Assembly (NCBI GenBank): GCA_963749875.1
Contig: CAVVOX010000002.1
Location: 930,001-994,000 of the forward strand
Source of the DNA: JAHQVI01 sp963749875
GTDB lineage: Bacteria > Pseudomonadota > Alphaproteobacteria > Rhizobiales > Rhodomicrobiaceae
Direction of reading: 5' to 3'
Length of the DNA stretch: 64,000 nt
Shown: positions 27,111-36,218 of the stretch, piece by piece
How the letters are laid out: every line of letters starts with the position of its first letter
How positions within the stretch are numbered: position 1 is the first letter of the stretch
Program-made: the position numbers and the translations under genes
The notes under the pieces: model-generated
The model's database searches: none
Told to the model about the DNA's origin: nothing
The model's input: only the letters and a program-made list of their open reading frames with translations

Positions 27111-30059
27111 CTAACGGGTCACCACTGCGACCGGCAAATCGCGCGACGGCTGAATGGCGTGGAGCACGGGATGCTGCCGGTTGGCCGTCAGCTCCTTCAC
27201 CCGCTCGCCAACATAGCGGTTTATCTCTGAGAAGGTGATGACGCGGTCCCGCGGATTGCCGTCGGCATAGCCCTGCAGCGCTTCCAGAATGGCCTTGGTG
27301 AAGGCACCGTGCCGCCATTCATCCCGCTCCTGGCTGGCTTCGCGCCCCTCGGAGCTGGAAAGGACGAGCACGCCGTTTTCGGCCGAACGAAGCTCGTTGA
27401 TGAACGGCACCAGATCGGGCGCGCTCCGAAGCGACGCCACGGCGGTTGCGCGCGCCGCATGGCAGGTGTCGAAGAGGAACAGGGCGTGGCCTTGCGTCTC
27501 GCGCAAGCTGCTGATGATGTCGGTGCGCTTGACGGCCGTGCTGCGACGGGGAACGAAGAGCCCGCTCGACCTGTCGATTTCCGCATTCGAGGGGAGATAA
27601 TAATAGTCCTGCCGCTCGTCCGTCACGCCATGCCCGGCGAGAAACACCACGACCCTGTCTCCTTGCGAAGCGGCGCGCGAAATCCAGTCCAGCTCGTCGA
27701 TGATCGCCGCGGCGGTCGCTTTTTCGTTGGTCAGCAGCTTGACCGTGACTTGGTCATAAAGCGTTCCCCTTTGGGTCTCCAGGACCTTGGCAAGCTCGAT
27801 TGCGTCGTTATCCGCCCAGCGCAGATCGGGAATGGTGTCATCGTCATATTTGGCGACGCCCACCAGCAATGCGTAGAGATTGGGCTTCGGCGCCGCCGGT
27901 TCAGCCGTCCCGTCCCATTTGAGCTTGACCTCGGCCGGTTCGCTCGCCGTGTCGTCGGTCTCGGCGATCAGGGCAATCGTGGCGTCGCGCGGCGGGACCG
28001 GCATCGTCAGCGTGAGTTCGGTGTCGGCCCCGCGGATGCCTTCGAGGCCGCGCGCTTCGACCTCGATCGGACGGCCGTCCACCAAGGCGCGAATGCGTCT
28101 GACGGCGAGGCCGGAAGGCGAGCGCACAGTGTATTTCACATCGATCGTCGGCCGGCCGAAGCCCTGCCCCTCGGCCGGGGACACGATGTTGATGACGGGC
28201 GGGAGGACTTTCAGGATATCCTGATCCTCCTGACTGCGGTTCGCTTCGGCATTCGCCCGGCTGATCGCGGCATCCTCGTCCAGCGTGGTCAGGATCAGTT
28301 TGACGATATCCGGCCGATTGAACTTGTCGCGGAAGCGGTTCGCGGGGAAGAAGTCCGCCGCCTGTGTCCAGCCGCGATTGATATGCCAGCCGATCAGGTC
28401 CTCGGCTCCGGGCGAGGCCATGTAATAGCCTTTCGGCGTCCAGGCGACCCAGCGGCGGTTCTTGGCCTGGACAAACAGAGCCAGTAGCTCCCGGCCATCG
28501 GAGAGGCGATACCAGCGAACCGTACCGTCGCCGCAAGCGGCAAGGACGACTTGCCCGTTCCCCGTGATGTTCACGCCCCAGGTGACGCCCGGCATCGACC
28601 GTTGCCAAAGCTCTTTGCCGGAGCTGTCGAAGCCTCGCAAGCGGAATTCGGTGCCCAGCACGAAGTGCGAATTGTCGGGCGCGACGGCAAGCGTGCGCGC
28701 ACGTTCGGCATTCTGCATCTTGATCGGCTTGCCGTTAAGCTTCGGGTCATATTTGTCGGACCAGTCCGTAATATTGAGCCCGGTCGTTCGCGCAGGCGTC
28801 AGCGATGGGTCGGGTTTGGGGCTCTCGACAAGCTCGCGCCGCCGCAGATCGAAAAGGACGGGCTTGGTCATCGCGTAGTCGAGCCCGAAACGGACCTGCG
28901 CGCCGTCGCCGGAGACCAGGAACCGTTTGCCGCGCTTGCCGCGCTGATCGACAATCACATTCTCCCGAAACAGCAGGGGGATTCCGACATCGCTATAGGT
29001 CGCCATGGCCGGGTCGGCCGAGCCGGCGACGATGCGATTGGCGCAGGGCAGGAGATGCATCACCGTCGACTGGCCAAGCCAGATTTCGCGCCGGGGTCCT
29101 TTCCCGGAATTCTCCCATATGACCAGTGGCCGGCCGCCTCCCGAATGATATTTGCCGCCGGCAAAGAGCCGCTTGCCGTCCGGCGACCAGGCGACGGTGG
29201 AAAGGTCACCATTCATATTGGTGGTATCGACGCGGCCCAATTGCTGCAGCGCCGTCTTGCCGAAAAGCTCGATACCGAGATCTCCGTCGAAAGCGACGGC
29301 CAGCATGTCTTGCGCCGGATTGACGGCGATCTGGAATGGGCGCCGCCCGGCGCTGACCTGGGCTTTCGCCTCAAGCCGGAACCGACGGCCATAGCGGCGC
29401 ACGAAGCCGTCATCGGCGACGGTGAACAGGGCGTTGTCCTGATCGAAGGCCGCGCCGTAGCTGTCGGCCTTGTTATAGTCCTTGTCGGATGCGAGCAGCC
29501 GCCAGGTCGAGCTGTCCCAGACGCGCATGCCCCGGCCGCCGCCGAGCGTTGCCGCGAGATAGCGTCCGTCGGGCGAAAAAGTGAGGTGATAGATGACGTT
29601 CTTCAATTGGCCGAGACGGCGCAGCAGCTTGCCGGAGGCGGCATCGAAAATATAAACCCAGTGGTCGCCCCCGGTGCGGTTGTACCCGCCCGCGGCGACG
29701 ATCTTCCCATCGGGAGACAGCGCGACGGCGTAGACCTTGCCATGATTGCCCGGTCCGATCGGAACCCGGAGAACGCGCAGCAGGCGGGGCTCTTCGCGCT
29801 CGGGGTCGTTCTCGGAGATGTCCCACAGGCGGGCGGTCTTGTCGTCCGACCCCGTCACCATCAACTTGCAGGCCGCATCGACGCCGACGCGCACGATCGG
29901 GGCGGTGTGCATTTCCGTCTCGATCCGCAGCATCGGTTCGTGAGGAGGCTGATCGGACGGCCCGGCTTGCTCCGCCCGTGCCTGCCCGGCCAGCGCGCCA
30001 AGGCACACCAAACTCAATGCCGCCTTGAGCGACAGTCTCGCCCGAATGCGCAATGTCAC
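27111..30059 (-). CDS. secreted WD40-repeat protein with C-terminal caspase (peptidase C14) domain
   Basis: 982 residues from GTG 30059; a TTG at 30053 has better spacing from GGGAGG and is equally plausible. A signal peptide (SLVCLGALAGQARA) precedes a beta-propeller of WD40-type repeats (GSDDKTARLWD, ALSPDGKIVAAGGY, TFSPDGRYLAATLG and others). The C-terminal domain has the caspase dyad: His810 in VVFLAGHG and Cys866 in LFLFDTCHA. It begins with LLVGVAKYDDDTIPDLRWAD. The protein is therefore a periplasmic or exported metacaspase/orthocaspase-like protease coupled to a propeller. Function in bacteria of this type is poorly known. Confidence 0.88.
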   Translation of the reverse strand: MTLRIRARLSLKAALSLVCLGALAGQARAEQAGPSDQPPHEPMLRIETEMHTAPIVRVGVDAACKLMVTGSDDKTARLWDISENDPEREEPRLLRVLRVPIGPGNHGKVYAVALSPDGKIVAAGGYNRTGGDHWVYIFDAASGKLLRRLGQLKNVIYHLTFSPDGRYLAATLGGGRGMRVWDSSTWRLLASDKDYNKADSYGAAFDQDNALFTVADDGFVRRYGRRFRLEAKAQVSAGRRPFQIAVNPAQDMLAVAFDGDLGIELFGKTALQQLGRVDTTNMNGDLSTVAWSPDGKRLFAGGKYHSGGGRPLVIWENSGKGPRREIWLGQSTVMHLLPCANRIVAGSADPAMATYSDVGIPLLFRENVIVDQRGKRGKRFLVSGDGAQVRFGLDYAMTKPVLFDLRRRELVESPKPDPSLTPARTTGLNITDWSDKYDPKLNGKPIKMQNAERARTLAVAPDNSHFVLGTEFRLRGFDSSGKELWQRSMPGVTWGVNITGNGQVVLAACGDGTVRWYRLSDGRELLALFVQAKNRRWVAWTPKGYYMASPGAEDLIGWHINRGWTQAADFFPANRFRDKFNRPDIVKLILTTLDEDAAISRANAEANRSQEDQDILKVLPPVINIVSPAEGQGFGRPTIDVKYTVRSPSGLAVRRIRALVDGRPIEVEARGLEGIRGADTELTLTMPVPPRDATIALIAETDDTASEPAEVKLKWDGTAEPAAPKPNLYALLVGVAKYDDDTIPDLRWADNDAIELAKVLETQRGTLYDQVTVKLLTNEKATAAAIIDELDWISRAASQGDRVVVFLAGHGVTDERQDYYYLPSNAEIDRSSGLFVPRRSTAVKRTDIISSLRETQGHALFLFDTCHAARATAVASLRSAPDLVPFINELRSAENGVLVLSSSEGREASQERDEWRHGAFTKAILEALQGYADGNPRDRVITFSEINRYVGERVKELTANRQHPVLHAIQPSRDLPVAVVTR

Positions 30060-30170
30060 CTCCCACGATAGCCCCAGGAATTTTGGTTAAACTACACCGC
30101 TTGTCCGATTTGCAAAAGTCCAAGGGTTTCCGGGCGTGGAAAGCCGGTTCACTCCTTGATCCAGAACGGG

Positions 30171-31664
30171 TCAGATCCGCCGCGAAAGGGTGCGCGAGAC
30201 CGCGTCCTGCCAGCCCGCATATTTCTTCGCCCTGTCATCTTCCGCCATATGCGGCTCGAAGCGCCGGTCGAGCGACCAGCGGGATGCGAACGTTTCGCGG
30301 TCAGGATAAAATCCGGCCTGCATGCCGGCCAGATAGGCCGCGCCGAGCGCCGTCGTCTCCAGGATCTGCGGGCGGTCGACCGGCGCATTCAGAATGTCGG
30401 CGAGCCGCTGCATCGTCCAGTCGGAAGCGACCATGCCGCCATCGACCCGGAGGACTGTCGCGCGCGCCGCGCCCCAATCGCGCCTCATCGCCTCCAGCAG
30501 ATCGCGGGTCTGGTAGCATACGCTCTCCAGCGCGGCTCGGGCGAATTCGGCCCGGCCCGTGTTCCGGGTCAGCCCGAACATGGCGCCGCGGCATTCCGCA
30601 TCCCAATAGGGTGCGCCGAGACCGACAAAGGCCGGCACCAGATAGACATCCTGGTTCGGATCGGCCTGATCCGCCAGTTCGCCGGATTGCGAAGCATCGT
30701 CGATAATCTTCAGGGAGTCGCGCAGCCATTGCACGGCCGCGCCGGCGATGAAGATCGAGCCTTCGAGCGCATAGGTCGGACGGCCGTTGATCTTGTAGGC
30801 GATGGTGGTCAAGAGGCGGTTCTGCGAGCGGACCATCATCTCGCCGGTATTGAGCACCGCGAAGCAGCCGGTGCCGTAGGTCGATTTCAGCATGCCCGGT
30901 GAGAAGCAGGCCTGCCCGACGGTCGCCGCCTGCTGGTCCCCCGCGATTCCGGCGATCTTGATCCCGCCGCCGAAGAGGTCCGGATCGGTGGTGCCGAAAT
31001 CGGCGGCGCTGTCCTTCACCTCGGGCAGCATGGATGGGGGAACGCGAAGCAGATCGGCAAGACTGGCGCGCCAGCGTCCCTCGCCGATGTCATAGAGCAA
31101 TGTGCGGCTGGCATTGGTCGCGTCCGTTGCGTGCACCTTGCCGCCGGTCAACCGCCAGAGCAGATAGCTGTCGACGGTCCCGAAGGCGAGCCGTCCCTGC
31201 TCAGCCTTGGCGCGCGCGCCTTCGACATGATCGAGCATCCAGGTGATCTTGGTGCCCGAGAAATAGGGATCGAGAAGCAGGCCGGTCTTGGCCGAGATCT
31301 GCGCCTCGTGACCGGCCGCTTTCAGATTGCTGCAGAGATCCGCCGTGCGCCGGTCCTGCCAAACGATTGCGCGGTGGATCGGCTGCCCGGTTTCGCGGTC
31401 CCAGATGACGGCCGTCTCGCGCTGGTTGGTAATGCCGATCGAAACGATGTCGGACGCGCTCGCGCCTTTCTGGGCCAGCACGGATCTGCAGGTCGAGAGC
31501 GTCGTCTGCCAAAGGTCCTCGGGCTCGTGTTCGACCCACCCCGAGCGCGGATAATGCTGCGGAAATTCCTCCTGCGCGACGGCAGCGATCTGCATATCCT
31601 GATCGAAGAGAATGGCCCGGCTTGACGTCGTTCCCTGATCGATGGCGAGCACATAGTTGGTCAT
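30171..31664 (-). CDS. glpK: glycerol kinase
   Basis: 497 residues, the expected length, starting after GGAGGAACGGC. FGGY-family features include AIDQGTTSSRAILFD (phosphate-1), NQRETAVIWDRETG and VLRVDGGMVASDWTMQ (adenosine region). It phosphorylates glycerol to sn-glycerol-3-phosphate. It follows glpD by 86 bp in the glpR-glpD-glpK minus-strand set and works with the divergent ABC importer. Confidence 0.95.
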   Translation of the reverse strand: MTNYVLAIDQGTTSSRAILFDQDMQIAAVAQEEFPQHYPRSGWVEHEPEDLWQTTLSTCRSVLAQKGASASDIVSIGITNQRETAVIWDRETGQPIHRAIVWQDRRTADLCSNLKAAGHEAQISAKTGLLLDPYFSGTKITWMLDHVEGARAKAEQGRLAFGTVDSYLLWRLTGGKVHATDATNASRTLLYDIGEGRWRASLADLLRVPPSMLPEVKDSAADFGTTDPDLFGGGIKIAGIAGDQQAATVGQACFSPGMLKSTYGTGCFAVLNTGEMMVRSQNRLLTTIAYKINGRPTYALEGSIFIAGAAVQWLRDSLKIIDDASQSGELADQADPNQDVYLVPAFVGLGAPYWDAECRGAMFGLTRNTGRAEFARAALESVCYQTRDLLEAMRRDWGAARATVLRVDGGMVASDWTMQRLADILNAPVDRPQILETTALGAAYLAGMQAGFYPDRETFASRWSLDRRFEPHMAEDDRAKKYAGWQDAVSRTLSRRI

Positions 31665-31750
31665 GCCGTTCCTCCCGGCCAGCTAGAGCGGGGCCGCATT
31701 TCTCCTGCGGCGCGCGGGGCTCCTGAAGCGGAGCGCTTACCGATCTCATT

Positions 31751-33262
31751 CTAAGCGGCGTTTGCCGACATTGTCAGCGGATGCGATTGCAGCCATTCCT
31801 CAAGCGCTTTGCGCTCATCCGGTGTAAGGCGGAGCCCCAGCTTGCTGCGCCGCCACAAAATGTCCTCCGCCGTGCGGGCCCATTCATGGGTGATGAGATG
31901 AAGCACCTCACGCTCATAGAGATCTGCGCCGAAACAATGGCCGAGATCGGCTACGCAATGGCATCCGCTAAGAATATTGCGGACGCGTGTCCCATAGGCG
32001 CGAGCGAGCCGGGTCAGCAAAGATTTCGGGATCTCCGGAAAGCTGGCCGCGAGATCCGAAACCAGGCTTCCAAATCCCTGGACGGGAAAATCGCCACCCG
32101 GCAAGGTCGCGCCGCGCGTCCAGGCAGGGCCGGCATTACTGATCCATGGCCCGATTTTTTTCAGCGCCTCTTCCGCGAGACGCCGGTAGGTCGTGATTTT
32201 GCCGCCGAAGACGCTCAGGAGAGGCGCGGCGGCATTCGAGGCATCGAGCTCAAGCACGAAATCCCGCGTGACCTGCTGGGCCGCCTCGCCGCCATCATCG
32301 TAAAGCGGGCGCACGCCGGAATAGGTCCAAACGACCTCGTCGGCGCGGATCGGTTTTGCCAGATACTGGCTTGCGGCGTCGCAGAGATAGGCGATCTCCG
32401 CGTCGTCGATCCGGACATTTGCGGGATCGCCCGAGAAATCGACATCGGTTGTGCCGATCAAGGTGAAATCGCGCTCATAGGGAATGGCAAAAACGATCCG
32501 GCCGTCGGCATTTTGAAAAATATAGGCGCGGTCGTGATCGAACAGGCGCCGGACGACGATATGGCTGCCCTTGACCAGCCGGACGCGCGCATTCGCATTC
32601 TGGCCGATACGGTTCGCGAGAACCTGTCCGACCCAGGGGCCTGCCGCATTGATCAGCACGCGCGCGGTAATCGTTTCCTCGCGCCCGCTCAGCCGGTCCT
32701 GAAGGTCAATCTGCCAATTCCCGCCTTCTCTGCGGGCTGCGCGCATTTCGGTGCGGACCCTGATCTCGGCGCTGCGGGCGGCGGCATCCATGGCATTGAG
32801 AACGACCAGCCGCGCATCTTCGACCCAGCAGTCCGAATATTCGAAGCCGCGCTTGAACTCGGCCCTGAGCGGCCGGCCCGCCGGATCGGAGCGCAGATCG
32901 ACGGTCCTCGTAGGCGGAAGCCGTTTGCGGCCGCCCAGATGGTCATACAGAAACAACCCGAGCCGGATGATGAAAGCCGGTCGGAGGCCGCGATGATGGG
33001 GCAGGACGAAGCGCAACGGCCAGATGATGTGGGGCGCCATGGCCCACAGGACCTCGCGCTCCTTGAGCGACTCGCGGACCAGCCCGAACTCATAATGCTC
33101 GAGATAACGCAGTCCGCCGTGAATGAGCTTGGTCGATGCCGCCGATGTGCCGCTTGCCAGATCGTCCTTCTCGGCCAGCAGGACCGACAGACCGCGACCG
33201 GCCGCATCCCGGGCGATCCCGCAACCGTTCACGCCGCCGCCAATGATCGCGATGTCGTACAT
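31751..33262 (-). CDS. glpD: aerobic glycerol-3-phosphate dehydrogenase
   Basis: 503 residues. An N-terminal FAD dinucleotide-binding motif is present (IAIIGGGVNGCGIARDAAGR), with STKLIHGGLRYLE typical of GlpD and the C-terminal DAO_C-like domain (LIRHE-type HLITHEWARTAEDILWRRSK). It oxidises glycerol-3-phosphate to dihydroxyacetone phosphate and passes electrons to quinone at the inner membrane. Upstream lies a cluster of TTCG motifs. Confidence 0.95.
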   Translation of the reverse strand: MYDIAIIGGGVNGCGIARDAAGRGLSVLLAEKDDLASGTSAASTKLIHGGLRYLEHYEFGLVRESLKEREVLWAMAPHIIWPLRFVLPHHRGLRPAFIIRLGLFLYDHLGGRKRLPPTRTVDLRSDPAGRPLRAEFKRGFEYSDCWVEDARLVVLNAMDAAARSAEIRVRTEMRAARREGGNWQIDLQDRLSGREETITARVLINAAGPWVGQVLANRIGQNANARVRLVKGSHIVVRRLFDHDRAYIFQNADGRIVFAIPYERDFTLIGTTDVDFSGDPANVRIDDAEIAYLCDAASQYLAKPIRADEVVWTYSGVRPLYDDGGEAAQQVTRDFVLELDASNAAAPLLSVFGGKITTYRRLAEEALKKIGPWISNAGPAWTRGATLPGGDFPVQGFGSLVSDLAASFPEIPKSLLTRLARAYGTRVRNILSGCHCVADLGHCFGADLYEREVLHLITHEWARTAEDILWRRSKLGLRLTPDERKALEEWLQSHPLTMSANAA

Positions 33263-33314
33263 GCGCCTTTCCTAGATGGTTGGCGACAGCGGTTCGGCTT
33301 CTGCGAAGCCTGAT

Positions 33315-33360
33315 TTCGCGTAAATTCGCACGCAATCGAAGATTATCGCGCTTTTTCGAA
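33315..33360 (-). promoter_or_regulatory. putative GlpR operator upstream of glpD
   Basis: TTCG occurs at 33315-33318 and 33325-33328, 10 bp apart. Inverted CGAA copies sit at 33337-33340 and 33357-33360. DeoR-family GlpR regulators in related bacteria bind TTCG-type repeats, so this is a candidate operator between glpR and glpD. No binding evidence is available. Confidence 0.4.
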
Positions 33361-33363
33361 AGG

Positions 33364-34134
33364 TCAAGAAGGCGCGGCAATTTCGATATGGACGCCGTTG
33401 TCGTCGCAGACCTGGCGGATCGGCTCCGGAGGCGCAATGTCGGTGACGAAGTAATCGAGTTCGGAAATATGTCCGATCCGGACGGGCGCCGAGCGGTCAT
33501 ATTTCATACTGTCCGCCACGAGGATCGAATGGCGGGCGCAATCTATGATCGCCTTGGCGACCTTGACCTCACGGTAATCATAATCGAGCAGCGTTCCGTC
33601 CGGATCGATGGCGGAGGTGCCGATCACTGCGTAATCGACACGGAACTGCCGGATGAAATCGACCGCCGCTTCGCCGACAATGCCGCCGTCCGCGTGGCGC
33701 AGAACGCCGCCGGCGACAATCACTTCGATTGCGTCCTGGCCTTGTAAGGTATTGGCGACATTGATGTTATTCGTGATAACCATCAAGCCTTGCCGCCCGC
33801 GCAGGGCCATCGCCACCTGCTCCGTCGTCGTGCCGATATTGATGAGAACCGAAGCGCCGTCGGGGATCATGTTCGCCGCCGCCGCGCCGATCGCGCGCTT
33901 GGCCTCGGGCGCAAGCTGCCTGCGGGCTTCATAGCCGAAATTCGCAACGCCCGAAGACGGCGCCGCGCCGCCATGATAGCGCGCCAGCACGCCGCGGTCG
34001 CAGAGCTCGTTCAGATCCTTGCGGATCGTCTGCGGCGTGACCCCGAAGCGCTCGGCCAGGTCTTCGACATTGACGCGGCCTTCGATCTTCGCAAGCGCTA
34101 CGATGTCGGCTTGCCGTGGAGACAGGATCTCCAT
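33364..34134 (-). CDS. glpR: DeoR-family transcriptional regulator of glycerol metabolism
   Basis: 256 residues from MEILSPRQADIV. The DeoR helix-turn-helix is VNVEDLAERFGVTPQTIRKDL. The effector-binding domain has the phosphosugar-sensing pattern NIGTTTEQVAMALRG and GGVLRHADGGIVGEAAVDF. It is divergent from glpV and co-directional with glpD and glpK, so it probably represses both sides, with glycerol-3-phosphate as the expected inducer. Confidence 0.88.
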   Translation of the reverse strand: MEILSPRQADIVALAKIEGRVNVEDLAERFGVTPQTIRKDLNELCDRGVLARYHGGAAPSSGVANFGYEARRQLAPEAKRAIGAAAANMIPDGASVLINIGTTTEQVAMALRGRQGLMVITNNINVANTLQGQDAIEVIVAGGVLRHADGGIVGEAAVDFIRQFRVDYAVIGTSAIDPDGTLLDYDYREVKVAKAIIDCARHSILVADSMKYDRSAPVRIGHISELDYFVTDIAPPEPIRQVCDDNGVHIEIAAPS

Positions 34135-34231
34135 TATAGGCGCTCTCCTCAACTCGCTGTTGCAATGTGGTACGGCTAATCTACTATCCTATCGTCGAGC
34201 CAAAGAAAAGAAGGCGCCGGTTGCGAAAAAT

Positions 34232-34263
34232 TTCGATTGACATTCGTTTTTCTTCGACTGTAG
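34232..34263 (+). promoter_or_regulatory. glpV promoter with GlpR-like TTCG repeats
   Basis: TTGACA (34237-34242) is a perfect -35 hexamer. The -10 about 17 bp downstream is weak. TTCG repeats at 34232, 34243 and 34253 are spaced 11 and 10 bp, so they lie on one face of the helix and overlap the promoter. This is consistent with repression by GlpR, by analogy with DeoR-type operators. Confidence 0.5.
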
Positions 34264-34296
34264 CGTCTAATTTACCAACGAGTGGGAGGAAACATA

Positions 34297-36039
34297 ATGA
34301 GGAAAGGCTTGCTCGCCGCAGTGTCGGCGATCGCATTTGCGGTTGCCTCGACACATGCTTTTGCCGGCATGGAAGAGGCGCAAAAGTGGATTGACGAAGA
34401 GTTCCAGCCCTCGACGCTCTCCAAAGAAGAGCAGCTCAAGGAAATGGAATGGTTCATCAAGGCGGCGGAACCATTCAAGGGCATGGAAATCAACGTGCTG
34501 TCGGAGACCATTCCGACGCATGAGTATGAATCCAAGACGCTTGCGAAGGCGTTCGAGGAAATCACCGGCATCAAGGTCAATCATCAGGTCCTCGGTGAGG
34601 GCGAGGTTGTCCAGGCCGTGCAGACCCAGCTCCAGACCAAGCGCAATCTGTACGACGCTTACATCAATGACAGCGATCTGATCGGCACGCATTCGCGCCT
34701 CCAGCTCGCCGTCCCGCTCAGCGACTGGATGGCCGGCGAAGGCAAAGACGTGACCGACCCGATGCTGGATGTCGACGACTTCATCGGCAAGTCGTTCACG
34801 ACCGGTCCGGACGGCAAACTCTACCAGCTTCCCGACCAGCAATTCGCCAATCTCTACTGGTTCCGCAAGGACTGGTTCGACCGCGAAGATCTGAAGAAGC
34901 AATTCAAGGCGAAATACGGCTACGATCTCGGCGTGCCGGTCAACTGGTCGGCTTATGAGGACATCGCCGATTTCTTCACCAATGATGTGAAGGAAATCGA
35001 CGGCGTCCGCGTCTACGGCCATATGGACTACGGCAAGCGCGCGCCTGACCTCGGCTGGCGCATGACCGACGCCTGGCTGTCGATGGCCGGCGAGGGTTCG
35101 AAGGGTCTGCCGAATGGCCGCCCGATCGACGAATGGGGCATCCGGATGGAGAAGGGCTCCTGCAATCCGGCTGGCTCCTCGGTTTCGCGCGGCGGCGGCG
35201 CCAACGGCCCGGCTGCGGTCTACGCCATCCGCAAATGGGACGAATGGCTGCGGAAATATGCCCCTCCGGGCGCTGCGGATTACGACTTCTATCAGTCGCT
35301 GCCCGCGCTCAGCCAAGGCAATGTCGCCCAGCAGATCTTCTGGTACACCGCCTTTACGGCCAACATGGTCGCGCCGAAGAGCGAAGGCAACAACACGGTT
35401 GACGATGAGGGAAAGCCGCTATGGCGTATGGCGCCCTCGCCGCACGGCCCTTATTGGGTAGAAGGTCAGAAGCTCGGCTATCAGGACGCCGGTTCCTGGA
35501 CGCTTTTCAAGTCCACGCCGGTCGATCGCCGCAAGGCAGCCTGGCTCTACGCGCAATTCGTCGTCTCCAAGACGGTTGACGTGAGGAAGAGCCATGTCGG
35601 CCTGACGATCATCCGCGATAGCACGATCCATCATGAGAGCTTTACGAAGCGTGCGCCGAATCTTGGCGGTCTCGTCGAGTTCTACCGCTCGCCTGACCGC
35701 GTTCTGTGGACCCCGACGGGCATCAACGTTCCGGATTATCCGAAGCTTGCCCAGCTCTGGTGGCAGAATATCGGTGACGTGAATTCCGGCACCTTCACGC
35801 CGCAGGAAGCGATGGATCGCCTGGCGGAGCAGATGGATCAGGTCATGGCCCGTATGCAGGCCGCCGACGAAAAGGCGAAAGTCTATGGCGGTTGCGGTCC
35901 GCGCCTGAATGAGCCGAAAGATCCCTCCGAATGGATAGGCAAGGGTGGCGCGAAGGCGAAGCTCAAGAATGAGAAGCCGAAGGGCGAGACCATCTCCTAT
36001 GATGAGCTGGTCAAGCGCTGGAGCCAAAAGAAAGGCTGA
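34297..36039 (+). CDS. glpV: glycerol ABC transporter substrate-binding protein
   Basis: 580 residues, starting after GGGAGGAAACATA. A signal peptide (AVSAIAFAVASTHAFA) is followed by a long family-1-like solute-binding domain (INVLSETIPTHEYESKTLAK; LPDQQFANLYWFRKDWFD). It delivers glycerol to the GlpPQ permease in the periplasm. It is the first gene of the transporter operon, whereas in described rhizobial glp loci it comes last. Confidence 0.88.
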   Translation: MRKGLLAAVSAIAFAVASTHAFAGMEEAQKWIDEEFQPSTLSKEEQLKEMEWFIKAAEPFKGMEINVLSETIPTHEYESKTLAKAFEEITGIKVNHQVLGEGEVVQAVQTQLQTKRNLYDAYINDSDLIGTHSRLQLAVPLSDWMAGEGKDVTDPMLDVDDFIGKSFTTGPDGKLYQLPDQQFANLYWFRKDWFDREDLKKQFKAKYGYDLGVPVNWSAYEDIADFFTNDVKEIDGVRVYGHMDYGKRAPDLGWRMTDAWLSMAGEGSKGLPNGRPIDEWGIRMEKGSCNPAGSSVSRGGGANGPAAVYAIRKWDEWLRKYAPPGAADYDFYQSLPALSQGNVAQQIFWYTAFTANMVAPKSEGNNTVDDEGKPLWRMAPSPHGPYWVEGQKLGYQDAGSWTLFKSTPVDRRKAAWLYAQFVVSKTVDVRKSHVGLTIIRDSTIHHESFTKRAPNLGGLVEFYRSPDRVLWTPTGINVPDYPKLAQLWWQNIGDVNSGTFTPQEAMDRLAEQMDQVMARMQAADEKAKVYGGCGPRLNEPKDPSEWIGKGGAKAKLKNEKPKGETISYDELVKRWSQKKG

Positions 36040-36218
36040 TCCTCCCGAGACGGTCCGGCGCGTGTGACTTCCCCTGCGCCGGACCGGCCCAATCATGTCT
36101 TCGCGGGCCGGCGCCGCAAGCGCCGCCCGCAGCTTTTGGCGGGGCGAGGCAGGCCCGCTATAATGAAAAGCCTCCACATCCGCACGACCGGCAGGGAACA
36201 CGCTAACGGGAAGTTTCG

